Positions 15,031 to 22,344 of a DNA stretch of 35,686 nucleotides are shown here, piece by piece. A program made the position numbers and the translations under genes. Origin of the DNA: a virus; IMG/VR virus record IMGVR_UViG_3300048586_000896, positions 1 through 35,686 of that record. The stretch is one strand, 5' to 3'. The notes under the pieces were generated by a model, which ran no database searches, was not told the DNA's origin, and was given only the letters and a program-made list of their open reading frames with translations. Each line of letters starts with the position of its first letter. Within the stretch, counting starts at the first letter, position 1.

Positions 15031-15141
15031 CCCGATTTTATGCGCTGCGTCGCCGCCGGAAGGGAACTTGACAACTAGGGACAGTGCAAAACTGAACTAA
15101 GCCGCTGTTCTGGCACAGGAAATCCCCCTAATTGGGAAAAA

Positions 15142-15199
15142 TCTCGCGCTGTCCTCCCCGCGCCGGTCCCCGGCGGACGCGCAAAGTCGATGACCACCC
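15142..15199. other. Candidate cos/packaging block, copy A
   Basis: The block begins TCTCGCGCTGT (15142-15152), has GGTCCC at 15165 and ends AAGTCG then GACCACCC at 15184-15199. The same three parts occur at 30327-30384, with the first and last at exactly the same spacing (42 nt start to start). In element B the block lies just upstream of terS, where cos sites are expected. Here it lies upstream of portal. Confidence 0.5.
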
Positions 15200-15205
15200 G
15201 GGGGT

Positions 15206-15227
15206 GGGTCGGCAAATTTGCGGACCC
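15206..15227. promoter_or_regulatory. 22-bp inverted repeat, possible operator
   Basis: GGGTC-G-GCAAATTTGC-G-GACCC is a palindrome with one mismatched pair. Its AT-rich centre stands out in GC-rich surroundings. It lies about 175 bp upstream of the portal start, beside the shared block. A repressor or activator site for the late operon is plausible. Confidence 0.45.
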
Positions 15228-15275
15228 TCAGCTTCAACGATGTTCAGGGCGTGCAGATTTGCACCCCCTGCGCGA

Positions 15276-16004
15276 TCAGGGCGCTGCGGTCGCCGCTCGC
15301 TCCCTCTCCCAAGCCCCTTGCGACGGTGCCGCACGCTCAAAAATAGACGACTGGCGACTGAGAGAGAGGAGATTATTCTCGACAATGGTACTTGCTGGCG
15401 ACTTCCTGCACTCTGAAGCGACTCGGTAGGCGTTCACGGCCAGCGCGCCCCATCCCTTCGACGGAAGGTGGTACTCGTAGGCGTTGCTGTCCTGCACGAC
15501 ACGCGCGCCGAACGCGGTGCCCACGCGCTTGCAGCGCCGGTGCACAGTCAGGAACCCCCAGAAGGCGAGACGCTTGACGGCCTCGACGACGGCGCGCCGG
15601 CTGAGCCGACACAGCAGCGCGAGATGATCATACGAAGGGAACAGCCGGCCCCGGCTCTTCTTCACCACGAACATCAGCACCCTCAGCACGATCAGGGCAT
15701 TCCGGCCGAGGCAACCGCCGTGCTTGCCCTTCTTCCTGTTCCGCCAGCTGCGCCGCTCGATAGTCTCGGCAACGAACATGATGCGGGCGCAGGCGTTGCG
15801 ATCCGTCACCACGGCAGGCGCTGCCGCGAAGCCGGAACCCCGCCTGTACTGGGCGAAGTCAGGACCGCGCTGGATCTCGGCGTCGTACTGCTCGGATATC
15901 TCCTTAGCGCGGTCGGGAACGGCCGCCATGAGGTCGCACGCGGCGCGGCTCATGCTGCTGGCCCAGGCCGCGGCCCGTTCCAGCGCTCTAACAGGGGCGC
16001 TCAC
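15276..16004 (-). CDS. Winged-helix DNA-binding / replication-like protein
   Basis: The 242-residue protein has a helix-turn-helix in the middle: RLFPSYDHLALLCRLSRRAV, then VEAVKRLAFWGFLTVHRRCK, the recognition-helix and wing pattern of plasmid/phage replication or regulatory proteins. The GTG at 16004 is preferred over TTG at 16010 because GGGG lies 7 nt upstream. The next gene upstream ends 3 nt away. Function, whether replication initiation or regulation, cannot be separated from sequence alone. Confidence 0.7.
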   Translation of the reverse strand: MSAPVRALERAAAWASSMSRAACDLMAAVPDRAKEISEQYDAEIQRGPDFAQYRRGSGFAAAPAVVTDRNACARIMFVAETIERRSWRNRKKGKHGGCLGRNALIVLRVLMFVVKKSRGRLFPSYDHLALLCRLSRRAVVEAVKRLAFWGFLTVHRRCKRVGTAFGARVVQDSNAYEYHLPSKGWGALAVNAYRVASECRKSPASTIVENNLLSLSRQSSIFERAAPSQGAWERERAATAAP

Positions 16005-16006
16005 CG

Positions 16007-16324
16007 TCAAGCCCCGATGCGGCCGTTCGCTTCACGGATAGCGGTGATCGCCTCGAGCGCGCTCAGACCGAACATCCGGCGCAGGGCAGGCACGACAGGC
16101 CGCGCGCACGAATCCCTGTTGACCGAGTACCAGGTCGCGGCCTCACATATGGAGGCAGAGGATTCGTGGCAGAGGCCCGTGGGGCCAGTGGGCAAGGATT
16201 CGAGTTTGGGGCAGGCCGGAGAAACGCCTTGAAATTCAATGGGGGGCTTTTGCCCCCCGATGTTCCCTAACCCGTTGACTCTGCACGCTTCACCCGGTCC
16301 CCTTGGGCGTACCAGCGAAATCAA
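16007..16324 (-). CDS. Small alphaproteobacterial mobile-element protein, start uncertain
   Basis: The last 40 residues (RDSCARPVVPALRRMFGLSA then LEAITAIREANGRIGA) match a motif I recall from short prophage-linked proteins in alphaproteobacteria, where a helix-turn-helix-like segment follows RPVVPxLRxxFGLSxxEA. The N-terminal half has little character and no ATG. The frame opens at a TTG (16324), so the true start may be internal or the gene may be N-terminally truncated. It precedes the winged-helix gene closely, so the two may be coupled. Confidence 0.5.
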   Translation of the reverse strand: MISLVRPRGPGEACRVNGLGNIGGQKPPIEFQGVSPACPKLESLPTGPTGLCHESSASICEAATWYSVNRDSCARPVVPALRRMFGLSALEAITAIREANGRIGA

Positions 16325-16458
16325 GCACTTAGGCGATATCCAGTCGAACTTGTCGACTATTCATCGAGAATAGCGCCTGTGGACGGCTATGCACATCCAT
16401 GGACAAGCGCGCGCCGTAGCGCTCTTAGTTCTTGCCACTACGCGGGCGGAGAAAGTGC

Positions 16459-17652
16459 ATGACAACCACCGATGAAGATCGCGCGGATCCAGCGCTTCAT
16501 CTCGACACCGAACACGGAACAGTTCTCCAGTTCTCTACCTATAGTGCACTTCTTGAATGGACCGTCCAAGAGAATGCATTCTGGCGGGACATCGCAAAGA
16601 AGACGGAAAAAGCGCGTTTCCCACTCAACCTCGTGAATTTTCAGGCGGCGATTCAATCGCTGCACCTGATAGAAACTAGGATCGCTGAATACAGAAATGC
16701 ACCAGCGGAACGCAAGATATCTGGGCGGAATCGAATAGCCGCTGCGCTTGGCGATTTTCGCGAAAAACGTCACCTAACCTCGGACGCTCCGGCGGCTGCT
16801 ACGATGGCAGAGTTGGCGGACAACGAACCAGACGCCGCGATGGTAGCTTTCCTGCGCGCTCGTGGTGGGTTCAAAACACCACCTGACCAAGAGCAGGCTC
16901 AACTCAACTTCTCCGAAATCAAACAGGCGGTGCCGTTTCTGAACGCGTGGATGGCTACCGAGCGCGATGCTATCGACTACAAGCGTGCACGCCTATCGCA
17001 AGAAAAGTCGCTAACTGCACTTCGAGAGCGGTGGCAGAAGCACTTGGACGACGAGGGGGCGCTGTCTCGGAAGAAAGATCTTTCAACTCGCCAGAGCCGA
17101 GCGCGATTACGCCATGTCGCCATCAACTTGTTGCGCAGATATCGCGATCAAACACGCGAGCATGAAAGGCGGATGAAGGCAATGGAGAGCGCCTTCTCAA
17201 CAGAAATGCAGCTTCGCGCAGCGGAAAAATTTTGGGGCAAGAAACGCAGGACAAATAGGGCACGCGCCGAGGCCGCTTTCAAGCGACTTTGCTGGACCGG
17301 CGGCCTCGGCGGAGCCGCAATAATTGCAGTGTACTACATTCTCATTCTTCTATTTGGCGCACCTGGAAGCCTAAATATCGCGCAATCAATCGTCTTCGCC
17401 GTGCCAACTATAATTTACGTATGGATACTGCGGATTTTTGCGACCGAGTACCGAACGAACAAAAACATGGCCGACGACGCCGAAGAACGAGAGGCAATGG
17501 TCATGACATTCAAAGCGCTGGAGTATGAGCAGCGTGTCGGAAAGGAAGATCGTCTCGTTATCCTGAATGCCCTCTTCAGACCGCACGGCAACACCGGTGA
17601 GGAGAACGTTCCGGCGCCGATATGGGAAGCCGTAATCGGCCGGGCGAAATAG
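16459..17652 (+). CDS. DUF6161-like membrane protein (cargo)
   Basis: This 397-residue protein has a long soluble, coiled-coil-rich N-terminal region (to about 280) and two membrane helices (GGAAIIAVYYILILLFG and IAQSIVFAVPTIIYVWIL). A C-terminal cytoplasmic segment follows with FATEYRTNKNMADDAEERE and a helical end. This matches my recollection of DUF6161 proteins, whose function is unknown. GGAG lies 7 nt before the ATG. Base composition is clearly more AT-rich than the phage genes, which suggests recent import. It reads opposite to its neighbours and sits beside an AlbA_2-domain gene, so it may be part of a defence or cargo cassette. A hairpin (CTATTC/GAATAG, 16357-16373) lies upstream. 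Confidence 0.65.
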   Translation: MTTTDEDRADPALHLDTEHGTVLQFSTYSALLEWTVQENAFWRDIAKKTEKARFPLNLVNFQAAIQSLHLIETRIAEYRNAPAERKISGRNRIAAALGDFREKRHLTSDAPAAATMAELADNEPDAAMVAFLRARGGFKTPPDQEQAQLNFSEIKQAVPFLNAWMATERDAIDYKRARLSQEKSLTALRERWQKHLDDEGALSRKKDLSTRQSRARLRHVAINLLRRYRDQTREHERRMKAMESAFSTEMQLRAAEKFWGKKRRTNRARAEAAFKRLCWTGGLGGAAIIAVYYILILLFGAPGSLNIAQSIVFAVPTIIYVWILRIFATEYRTNKNMADDAEEREAMVMTFKALEYEQRVGKEDRLVILNALFRPHGNTGEENVPAPIWEAVIGRAK

Positions 17653-17677
17653 CGCAACACGGAGGATCCGGCGCAGC

Positions 17678-18193
17678 ATGTCGATCCTACGCAAACCACT
17701 CAGCCAAATCACCGCCGCTGATATTCAAGCGCTCTGCGACAACGGCGCCGCCGAAACCGCGGAGCTTGAGTTCAAGGGGCAACTGCCAGCGGAGGACTCG
17801 CGTTCGCGGCCGGACCCATGGTTGAGCGGCGGCAAGCTTGGCGACTACGCGAAGCGCAAGATTATCGCCGAAATAGTCGCCTTCGCGAACGCGCAGGGCG
17901 GAACGCTGGTTCTCGGAGTCGAAGAAACTGACAGCCAGCCTAGACAGGCCACCAAGGCCAATGCTTTGCCGCGCTGTAGGGATCTCGCCAGGCGCATCGT
18001 GGATATTTGCGAGGATATGATCGAGCCGCGCTTGCCGCTCATCGCCGCAGAAGGAATTCCCTCGTCCGACACGGCCGATGATGGTTTCATCATCGTGCGA
18101 GTCGCATCCTCTGCGGATGCGCCGCACCGATCCAAGGGCGACAGAGAGTACTACGTTCGACGCGGGGAGGTGCGCCGCCAACACGCCGATTGA
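17678..18193 (+). CDS. AlbA_2-domain protein, probably truncated
   Basis: The 171-residue product contains an AlbA_2 (Schlafen-like) domain: ETAELEFKGQLP near residue 26, then IVAFANAQGGTLVLGVEE around 66-83, and HRSKGDREYYVRRGE at the end. In the usual family the domain is followed by a further region. Here the frame stops a few residues after the YYVRRGE motif, at the junction with the S49 remnant, so the gene has probably lost its 3' end. It starts 25 nt after the DUF6161-like gene and shares its lower GC content. Related proteins have been proposed as regulators or nucleases; the role here is unknown. Confidence 0.7.
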   Translation: MSILRKPLSQITAADIQALCDNGAAETAELEFKGQLPAEDSRSRPDPWLSGGKLGDYAKRKIIAEIVAFANAQGGTLVLGVEETDSQPRQATKANALPRCRDLARRIVDICEDMIEPRLPLIAAEGIPSSDTADDGFIIVRVASSADAPHRSKGDREYYVRRGEVRRQHAD

Positions 18194-18721
18194 GCCCACT
18201 TCACCCGTCGTCGGTATCCAGATTTCGTCGGCGGCCGACGCAATGGCATAGCCTGCGGAGGCGGCAGCTTCGTTCACATGAGCCCACACAGGCTTGTCGG
18301 CGGCTGCGGACAGGGCCCGAAGGTTCGCGCACAAGTCGAAGCAACCGGCCGCCTCCCCGCCCTGCGTGTCCAGTTCGAGCATCACGCCATCGACCGCGCC
18401 GTCATCCATCATTTCGGCAACGGACGCGTGGATCGCGGCGTAGCTCATGAGCCCGGACTCCGCGTCCAGCCATGAGCCGCGGCGCACTAGCGTGCCGATG
18501 ATCGGCAGCACCGCGATACGCTCTTGCTGCAGGAGATAGCCGCCGCCGGAGTAGCGTCTCGCACCGGTCTTCTTCGGCTTGGGTGACGCCTCAGACGCGG
18601 GGGTGGTAAACCCGTCCAGAATGCGAGGGCCAATGGCCTTGAGCACCGTGTCGGCCTTCCTGGCCGAAAGCAACAGCGGGTTGTCGAAGACGATACCGGC
18701 GAGGTGAGCAAGGTCGCGCAT
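18182..18721 (-). pseudogene. S49 head-maturation peptidase, 3' end lost
   Basis: About 180 residues of an SppA/lambda gpC-type S49 serine peptidase are visible: MRDLAHLAGIVFDNPLLL, then IAVLPIIGTLVRRGSWLD, VDGVMLELDTQGGEAAG and the active-site segment AAASAGYAIASAADEIW with S155 as likely nucleophile. After GSIGVL the similarity ends, exactly where the AlbA_2 gene on the other strand finishes. The frame stays open into antisense sequence only by chance. The C-terminal catalytic lysine region is missing, so the enzyme is probably inactive. The start at 18721 fits family members; a GTG five codons upstream is possible. Confidence 0.8.
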
Positions 18722-18767
18722 TGCACGATGTTGCACACCCTCGCCGCAAGCTGAATGCGGGTTTCCG

Positions 18768-19096
18768 CTAGCGCATCGAGCGCAGCAACGCGACCACGTG
18801 TTCGGGGTCGAGGTTCGCGGCGATGGCATGGTCGGCGCGCAGAAGGTAGGCCGCCTTCCGGCGTACATCGCGCAGGCTGTTCACCGGGAACTCTAGCAGT
18901 CGCTTTAGCGCGATGGGCTCGGCAGCACTTAGCGCATCGTTAGCCGGGTCGTCATCGGAAAGCACGTTGAGGCGGTCATAGACCGAGCGGTGAGCTTCCG
19001 AGCCCGCCGAGCATACTCCACGGCCCGGAGGGCGCGAAGATAACGGCGCTCGGCGACACCGCGGCGCTGAACGGCCTGGCGAAAGGTCCGGGTCAT
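18768..19096 (-). pseudogene. Frameshifted small phage protein
   Basis: The ATG at 19096 overlaps the preceding stop as ATGA, and its frame gives a good helix (RQAVQRRGVAERRYLRALRA) that ends early at 18929. A second frame carries a convincing C-terminal part (VYDRLNVLSDDDPANDALSA, then ALKRLLEFPVNSLRDVRRKA) ending at 18768. The two join if one base is shifted near 19000. The whole would be about 109 residues, the size of related phage genes I recall. A sequencing error would give the same picture. Confidence 0.5.
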
Positions 19097-19284
19097 CGGT
19101 CGTCACCGATGCAGGACCACGTGGGGGTTTGGTTGGTACGGACGGGTTTGCCGGCTTCCTTCTGCGGAAATGTCAGCAACTGTGTGTCCGCACCATTGTT
19201 CTGACAGTTTCCCGCACCGGCCTGAAACAACCCCACTAAACCCACCAAACCCCCAATCTGGTTTTCGCGACTATTATCAATCAT
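19093..19284 (-). CDS. Small phage protein downstream of the chimeric gene
   Basis: A 63-residue frame begins MIDNSRENQIGGLVGLVGLF and ends SCIGDDR. The ATG overlaps the end of the upstream gene by 8 nt, and the stop overlaps the next start as ATGA. I associate GGLVGLVG proteins with short genes following phage primase/helicase genes in alphaproteobacteria. That fits the C-terminal half of the upstream chimera. Function unknown. Confidence 0.55.
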   Translation of the reverse strand: MIDNSRENQIGGLVGLVGLFQAGAGNCQNNGADTQLLTFPQKEAGKPVRTNQTPTWSCIGDDR

Positions 19285-20488
19285 TCGCTAGCGCCCCTAC
19301 AAACCATGTTGAGCCGTGCGAATTGTCGGCCCTAGCCAGTTGAATCGCGCGGCCGGCCACGGGCGTATTTCGGTATCGACGCAAGTAGTGCCCAAACTTC
19401 GTCGCATTGAACGCGCCCGTCCGATCAATGAACCGCGCCAGGCTTTGCCGCAGATCTGGGTCTTCGCCGACGCGGCGCCGCACCTCTTTGGCTGAAAACG
19501 GAGCGTCCGGCAGCGCGTCTATGATCTCGCCAAGTTCAACACGTTCGGGATCTTCGCTCGCCACCTCCGCCTGGTCGCCTCTCGGATCCGGCATGTTGAT
19601 CCACATGAGGGCCGAACGGACGTGATCGGACCAATCCTCAAAGCTGCCCATCGCGGCGGCTCGCTGCGGCAGTCCCGCCAACATGTAGGCGCGCACGATG
19701 GTGAGGGCAGCCGTCACAAGCTCGGCGCGAAGACGCTCGGCTACCGACACCGGGTCGAAACCGAAGCTGCGTTCGTCAGGACGCTCACAGGCCGCGTCGA
19801 GGCGGATACGGATCGTTCGCCGGTTCAAGTCGCCGTGGATGGAGAGATTGTTGCCGGTGGCCGCTACGAGTGCGGTCGACGGAATTTTCTGGAGTTCCGA
19901 TCTGCCGAGCACCCGCACCTGAATCTCGGGCTGCGAGAGCAACTGACACAGCATGTCCGATCGAAGTGGATGGGTGTAGAAGCCGTCAGGGTTCTCCGCG
20001 TAGCGCTCGACGCCGATGGTCGGGTCGTCTGTCCTGATGCCCTTCTTGATCGCGAAGCGGATCAGCCGGCGCAGGAGCTTCAAGAGCCGATTCGCCATCG
20101 TCGGCTGGTGCGCCTTCTTGGCGAGCAGCGCCTCGACGTGCACCGGCTGCAGCGTCTTCACCTGCCGCTTGCCATAGTCGACGCGGAAGCGCTCGAACTC
20201 GTGGCGCAGGTTGTACTGGCTGATCTTCGCGAGCTTCTGCCACTTCGGCGTCCGCATGTAGTGCTCTATCAGCCAATCGAACGAGCCGTGCTCGGCGCGC
20301 GGTATGGGCGGCATGGACGGGTCGGCCTTCACCGCCGCCTCATAGGCCGCCCGGAACTCGGCAGAGCCGTACTCGCCCGCCAGATAGCAAGGCGCCCTGC
20401 CCTTCATACGGAAGCGCCAGCGCGTCTTGCCGTGCCGGTCGACGACACGGGACACACCGGGGAAAGGGTTCCGGGCGCGGCGCTTCAT
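19277..20488 (-). CDS. Chimera: integrase N-terminus fused to primase/helicase-type C-terminus
   Basis: Residues 1-172 look like a tyrosine integrase: a basic start, an arm/core-binding region (FDWLIEHYMRTPKWQKLAKI, then LLKLLRRLIRFAIKKGI) and ENPDGFYT, the point where the catalytic domain usually begins. From residue 173 (HPLRSDMLCQLLSQPEIQVR) the text changes to the C-terminus of a phage primase/helicase-type protein: STALVAATGNNL, LNRRTIRIRLDAACERPDER and GSFEDWSDHVRSALMWI. The integrase R-H-R-Y residues and the helicase Walker A are both absent. The junction is near 19972. The frame is intact over 403 residues, so an in-frame deletion is likely. Activity of either kind is unlikely. ATG at 20488 overlaps the upstream stop. 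Confidence 0.75.
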   Translation of the reverse strand: MKRRARNPFPGVSRVVDRHGKTRWRFRMKGRAPCYLAGEYGSAEFRAAYEAAVKADPSMPPIPRAEHGSFDWLIEHYMRTPKWQKLAKISQYNLRHEFERFRVDYGKRQVKTLQPVHVEALLAKKAHQPTMANRLLKLLRRLIRFAIKKGIRTDDPTIGVERYAENPDGFYTHPLRSDMLCQLLSQPEIQVRVLGRSELQKIPSTALVAATGNNLSIHGDLNRRTIRIRLDAACERPDERSFGFDPVSVAERLRAELVTAALTIVRAYMLAGLPQRAAAMGSFEDWSDHVRSALMWINMPDPRGDQAEVASEDPERVELGEIIDALPDAPFSAKEVRRRVGEDPDLRQSLARFIDRTGAFNATKFGHYLRRYRNTPVAGRAIQLARADNSHGSTWFVGALAND

Positions 20489-20676
20489 TTGAGCACGTCA
20501 TCCCATTCGTTCGGCTCGCCCGGCGCGGGCTGGCCGGGCACCGGAGCCTTGCCGAACACCATCACGATCTTGCCGGTGGGTTCGATCTCGACACGCCCCA
20601 CGGCCACGCCTGCCGCCTGCGCAGCCTTGAGGGCGCGGGAGAGATCAGCCTGCCGGAAGGGTGCGGGGCGGTTCAT
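20485..20676 (-). CDS. Small conserved protein beside phage integrase
   Basis: The 63-residue protein (MNRPAPFRQADLSRALKAAQ, then GRVEIEPTGKIVMVFG, ending NEWDDVLK) is a family I recall lying directly upstream of integrase genes in alphaproteobacterial prophages. Start and stop overlap both neighbours as ATGA. This supports that the N-terminal half of the next gene was once an integrase. Function unknown. Confidence 0.7.
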   Translation of the reverse strand: MNRPAPFRQADLSRALKAAQAAGVAVGRVEIEPTGKIVMVFGKAPVPGQPAPGEPNEWDDVLK

Positions 20677-21398
20677 GCGGTTGCCACCACAGATGCAACA
20701 ACCAAGAGACTGCGGGCTCCGACAACCCGCGACTGCGCGTACAAGTCGGAGCCCAGCTTATCGCGTGGTACTTGCACCGCGCCGCGATACTCCATCACCG
20801 AAAGCCAGGTTGGGGTCTCAATCGCGATTTCGATGTGCTCGTGCGGAGCAGAAAACGTGGCAGCCACGCCACTCTTTACCCAGACGCGTTCTCGCGGCTC
20901 CAGTATCTCTTCCGCCACCCCGGCAGCGGCGATGTCCCCGAGCAGCGCTGAAATGGCGTCTATCGCAGTATGGCCGGCCGGCAGCGCCGCCAAGCTTGGC
21001 AGCCTAACGTCGTTGAGTTGGTAGGTCGGGCCGGTATCGCTCAAGGTGACCGCAGAAGCGCGCTCACCAAGAATCGGGCGCGCGGCCGTGCGGATCAGTC
21101 GCTGTGTGAGAGTGCCGCCAGCGACCGACCCCGCCATTCCATTCACGGCGGGCAAGGCGGCGTACCGTGATGTGCGCTCGGCAGCGCCTGCGACGGAAGG
21201 TCCAGCGATAGGGCTGGTCATGATGGCGATAAGCAGAGCGGCCGCATCGCGCGTGGTCATTTGCGCTGCACTGCGTCCCCGGCCACCCTTTGAGCGTAGA
21301 CCCGCCTCCGAAAGAACCCGGTCGTAAAGCACGACAGTCGCCTCGGGTATTCCGAGCGCGTCCGCTACCGCCTTCACCAACTGTCCCGACGTTGCCAA
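20673..21398 (-). CDS. Conserved phage hypothetical with N-terminal helix-turn-helix-like region
   Basis: The 241-residue protein starts at a TTG (21398) with AGGAGG 5 nt upstream. The first 60 residues (LVKAVADALGIPEATVVLYD, then SKGGRGRSAAQMTTRDAA) look like a helical DNA-binding domain. The rest has scattered strands and no motif I know. It is the first gene of the start/stop-overlapping leftward operon ending in the S49 remnant. An early regulatory role is a guess from position. Confidence 0.65.
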   Translation of the reverse strand: MATSGQLVKAVADALGIPEATVVLYDRVLSEAGLRSKGGRGRSAAQMTTRDAAALLIAIMTSPIAGPSVAGAAERTSRYAALPAVNGMAGSVAGGTLTQRLIRTAARPILGERASAVTLSDTGPTYQLNDVRLPSLAALPAGHTAIDAISALLGDIAAAGVAEEILEPRERVWVKSGVAATFSAPHEHIEIAIETPTWLSVMEYRGAVQVPRDKLGSDLYAQSRVVGARSLLVVASVVATA

Positions 21399-21468
21399 CG
21401 CGGCCTCCTATCGCCTCCATCTGTTTATCACACGAATGAAAAGGCGCAAGGTCCATTCGCGCTGTCCA

Positions 21469-21502
21469 CAAATGGAAAGCCCGGCCACCGCAGCAGCCGG
21501 GC
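21469..21502 (-). terminator. Rho-independent terminator candidate
   Basis: Read leftward, a 7-bp stem (21496-21502 with 21479-21485, GCCCGGC/GCCGGGC) is followed by TTTCCATTT. A second 7-bp hairpin (21507-21526, TTCCGGA/TCCGGAA) lies just before it. Together they follow the leftward genes ending at 21531 and should end that transcript. The U-tract is interrupted. Confidence 0.5.
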
Positions 21503-21530
21503 AACATTCCGGAACAAACTCCGGAAAGTC

Positions 21531-21602
21531 TCAGCCGATCATCCACCTCGCGTACAGCCCCATCGCGACGGACAGGCCATAGAGCACGTCGAAATAGGTC
21601 AC
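21531..21602 (-). CDS. Possible 23-residue membrane peptide
   Basis: A 24-codon frame starts at a GTG that overlaps the preceding stop as GTGA and ends 5 nt before the hairpins at 21507-21526. The peptide is VTYFDVLYGLSVAMGLYARW followed by MIG, a single aromatic-rich amphipathic or membrane helix. No other gene occupies this stretch. The tight overlap with the upstream stop supports translation. Confidence 0.45.
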   Translation of the reverse strand: MTYFDVLYGLSVAMGLYARWMIG

Positions 21603-22249
21603 GGCCGATACCCGCGGAAGTCGGTCATCTCCCGGCTGTCCGGTGCGATCTTGCGCAGCTTCGCCGGGTCGAGCAACGGGATAGCCGGCGACACGGGGAC
21701 ATGCCGGGCGCCGCGCACCCGACGCGCGAGGTGCTGCCCGACGCGGTAGCCACTTCCATCAAAGAGGGCAGACCCACTGCCTCGCGGCCATTCATCGCCG
21801 GTAGGCAGCGCGCCGCTGGTCGCCTGATATTCCGACCAGCCAAGGAAGGGCTCGTCATCGCCGCTGTCCCGATCGTCATGTGGCTGCGCCTGTATGTCGG
21901 CGCCCTCGTCCTCCGACACGTCCTCGCACTCGTCGAGCCCCCACACGCCTATGCTCGTCTGGTCGTAGGGGTGCCCGCCGCGCTCCCAGCCGAGCGTCGG
22001 CTCGTCATCGGACTTGTCGCCCTCGCGCTCGTCGTCGCCCTCGCGGTCGTCGGTGTTGCCGTCCCAGCCCGCCATCTCGGGCTCGAGGTCGGGGTCAGGC
22101 TCCATATCGTCCAGGCGCGCGATCAACGCCTCGATCTGGTCCTCGATCGCCTTGCGGCTGGTCGGAAGGTGCTGCTCGGCGTAGGCGATGCCCTTGCCGG
22201 TAAGCTGTACGGCGCGCTCGACGGCGCCAGGGTCGATTGTCAGGGTCAT
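21599..22249 (-). CDS. Acidic DDEP-LGW repeat protein (element B)
   Basis: The 216-residue product has a helical N-terminus (VERAVQLTGKGIAYAEQHL, then IEDQIEALIARLDDM), a very acidic middle and two copies of the motif DDEPxLGW near residues 81 and 132. Acidic proteins with this motif recur in alphaproteobacterial mobile elements as I recall; the function is unknown. ATG at 22249 follows AGGA by 8 nt. It diverges from RNA copy 2, as the Tat-signal gene does from copy 1. Confidence 0.65.
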   Translation of the reverse strand: MTLTIDPGAVERAVQLTGKGIAYAEQHLPTSRKAIEDQIEALIARLDDMEPDPDLEPEMAGWDGNTDDREGDDEREGDKSDDEPTLGWERGGHPYDQTSIGVWGLDECEDVSEDEGADIQAQPHDDRDSGDDEPFLGWSEYQATSGALPTGDEWPRGSGSALFDGSGYRVGQHLARRVRGARHVPVSPAIPLLDPAKLRKIAPDSREMTDFRGYRP

Positions 22250-22344
22250 GGTAGTCGTCCTGGTCTGGAACCGGCCTTCCACAGCCGGCGGCGCGTCTGT
22301 CGCACTGCAACAGATGAGCCATCATCCGGGGTCGGCCCGGAGCC

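Larger units (their letters stand above)
15031..15275. other. 245-bp gap upstream of portal A
   Basis: No gene is supported here. The gap holds a 58-bp block shared with element B (15142-15199) and, next to it, a 22-bp near-perfect inverted repeat (15206-15227). As the only sizeable gap ahead of late operon A, it probably also holds the operon's promoter. Confidence 0.6.

Noticed and set aside
17687-18181. Continuation of the S49 peptidase frame across the AlbA_2 gene.
   Set aside because: After GSIGVL the translated text is antisense of the AlbA_2 gene, which has a clear domain on the other strand.
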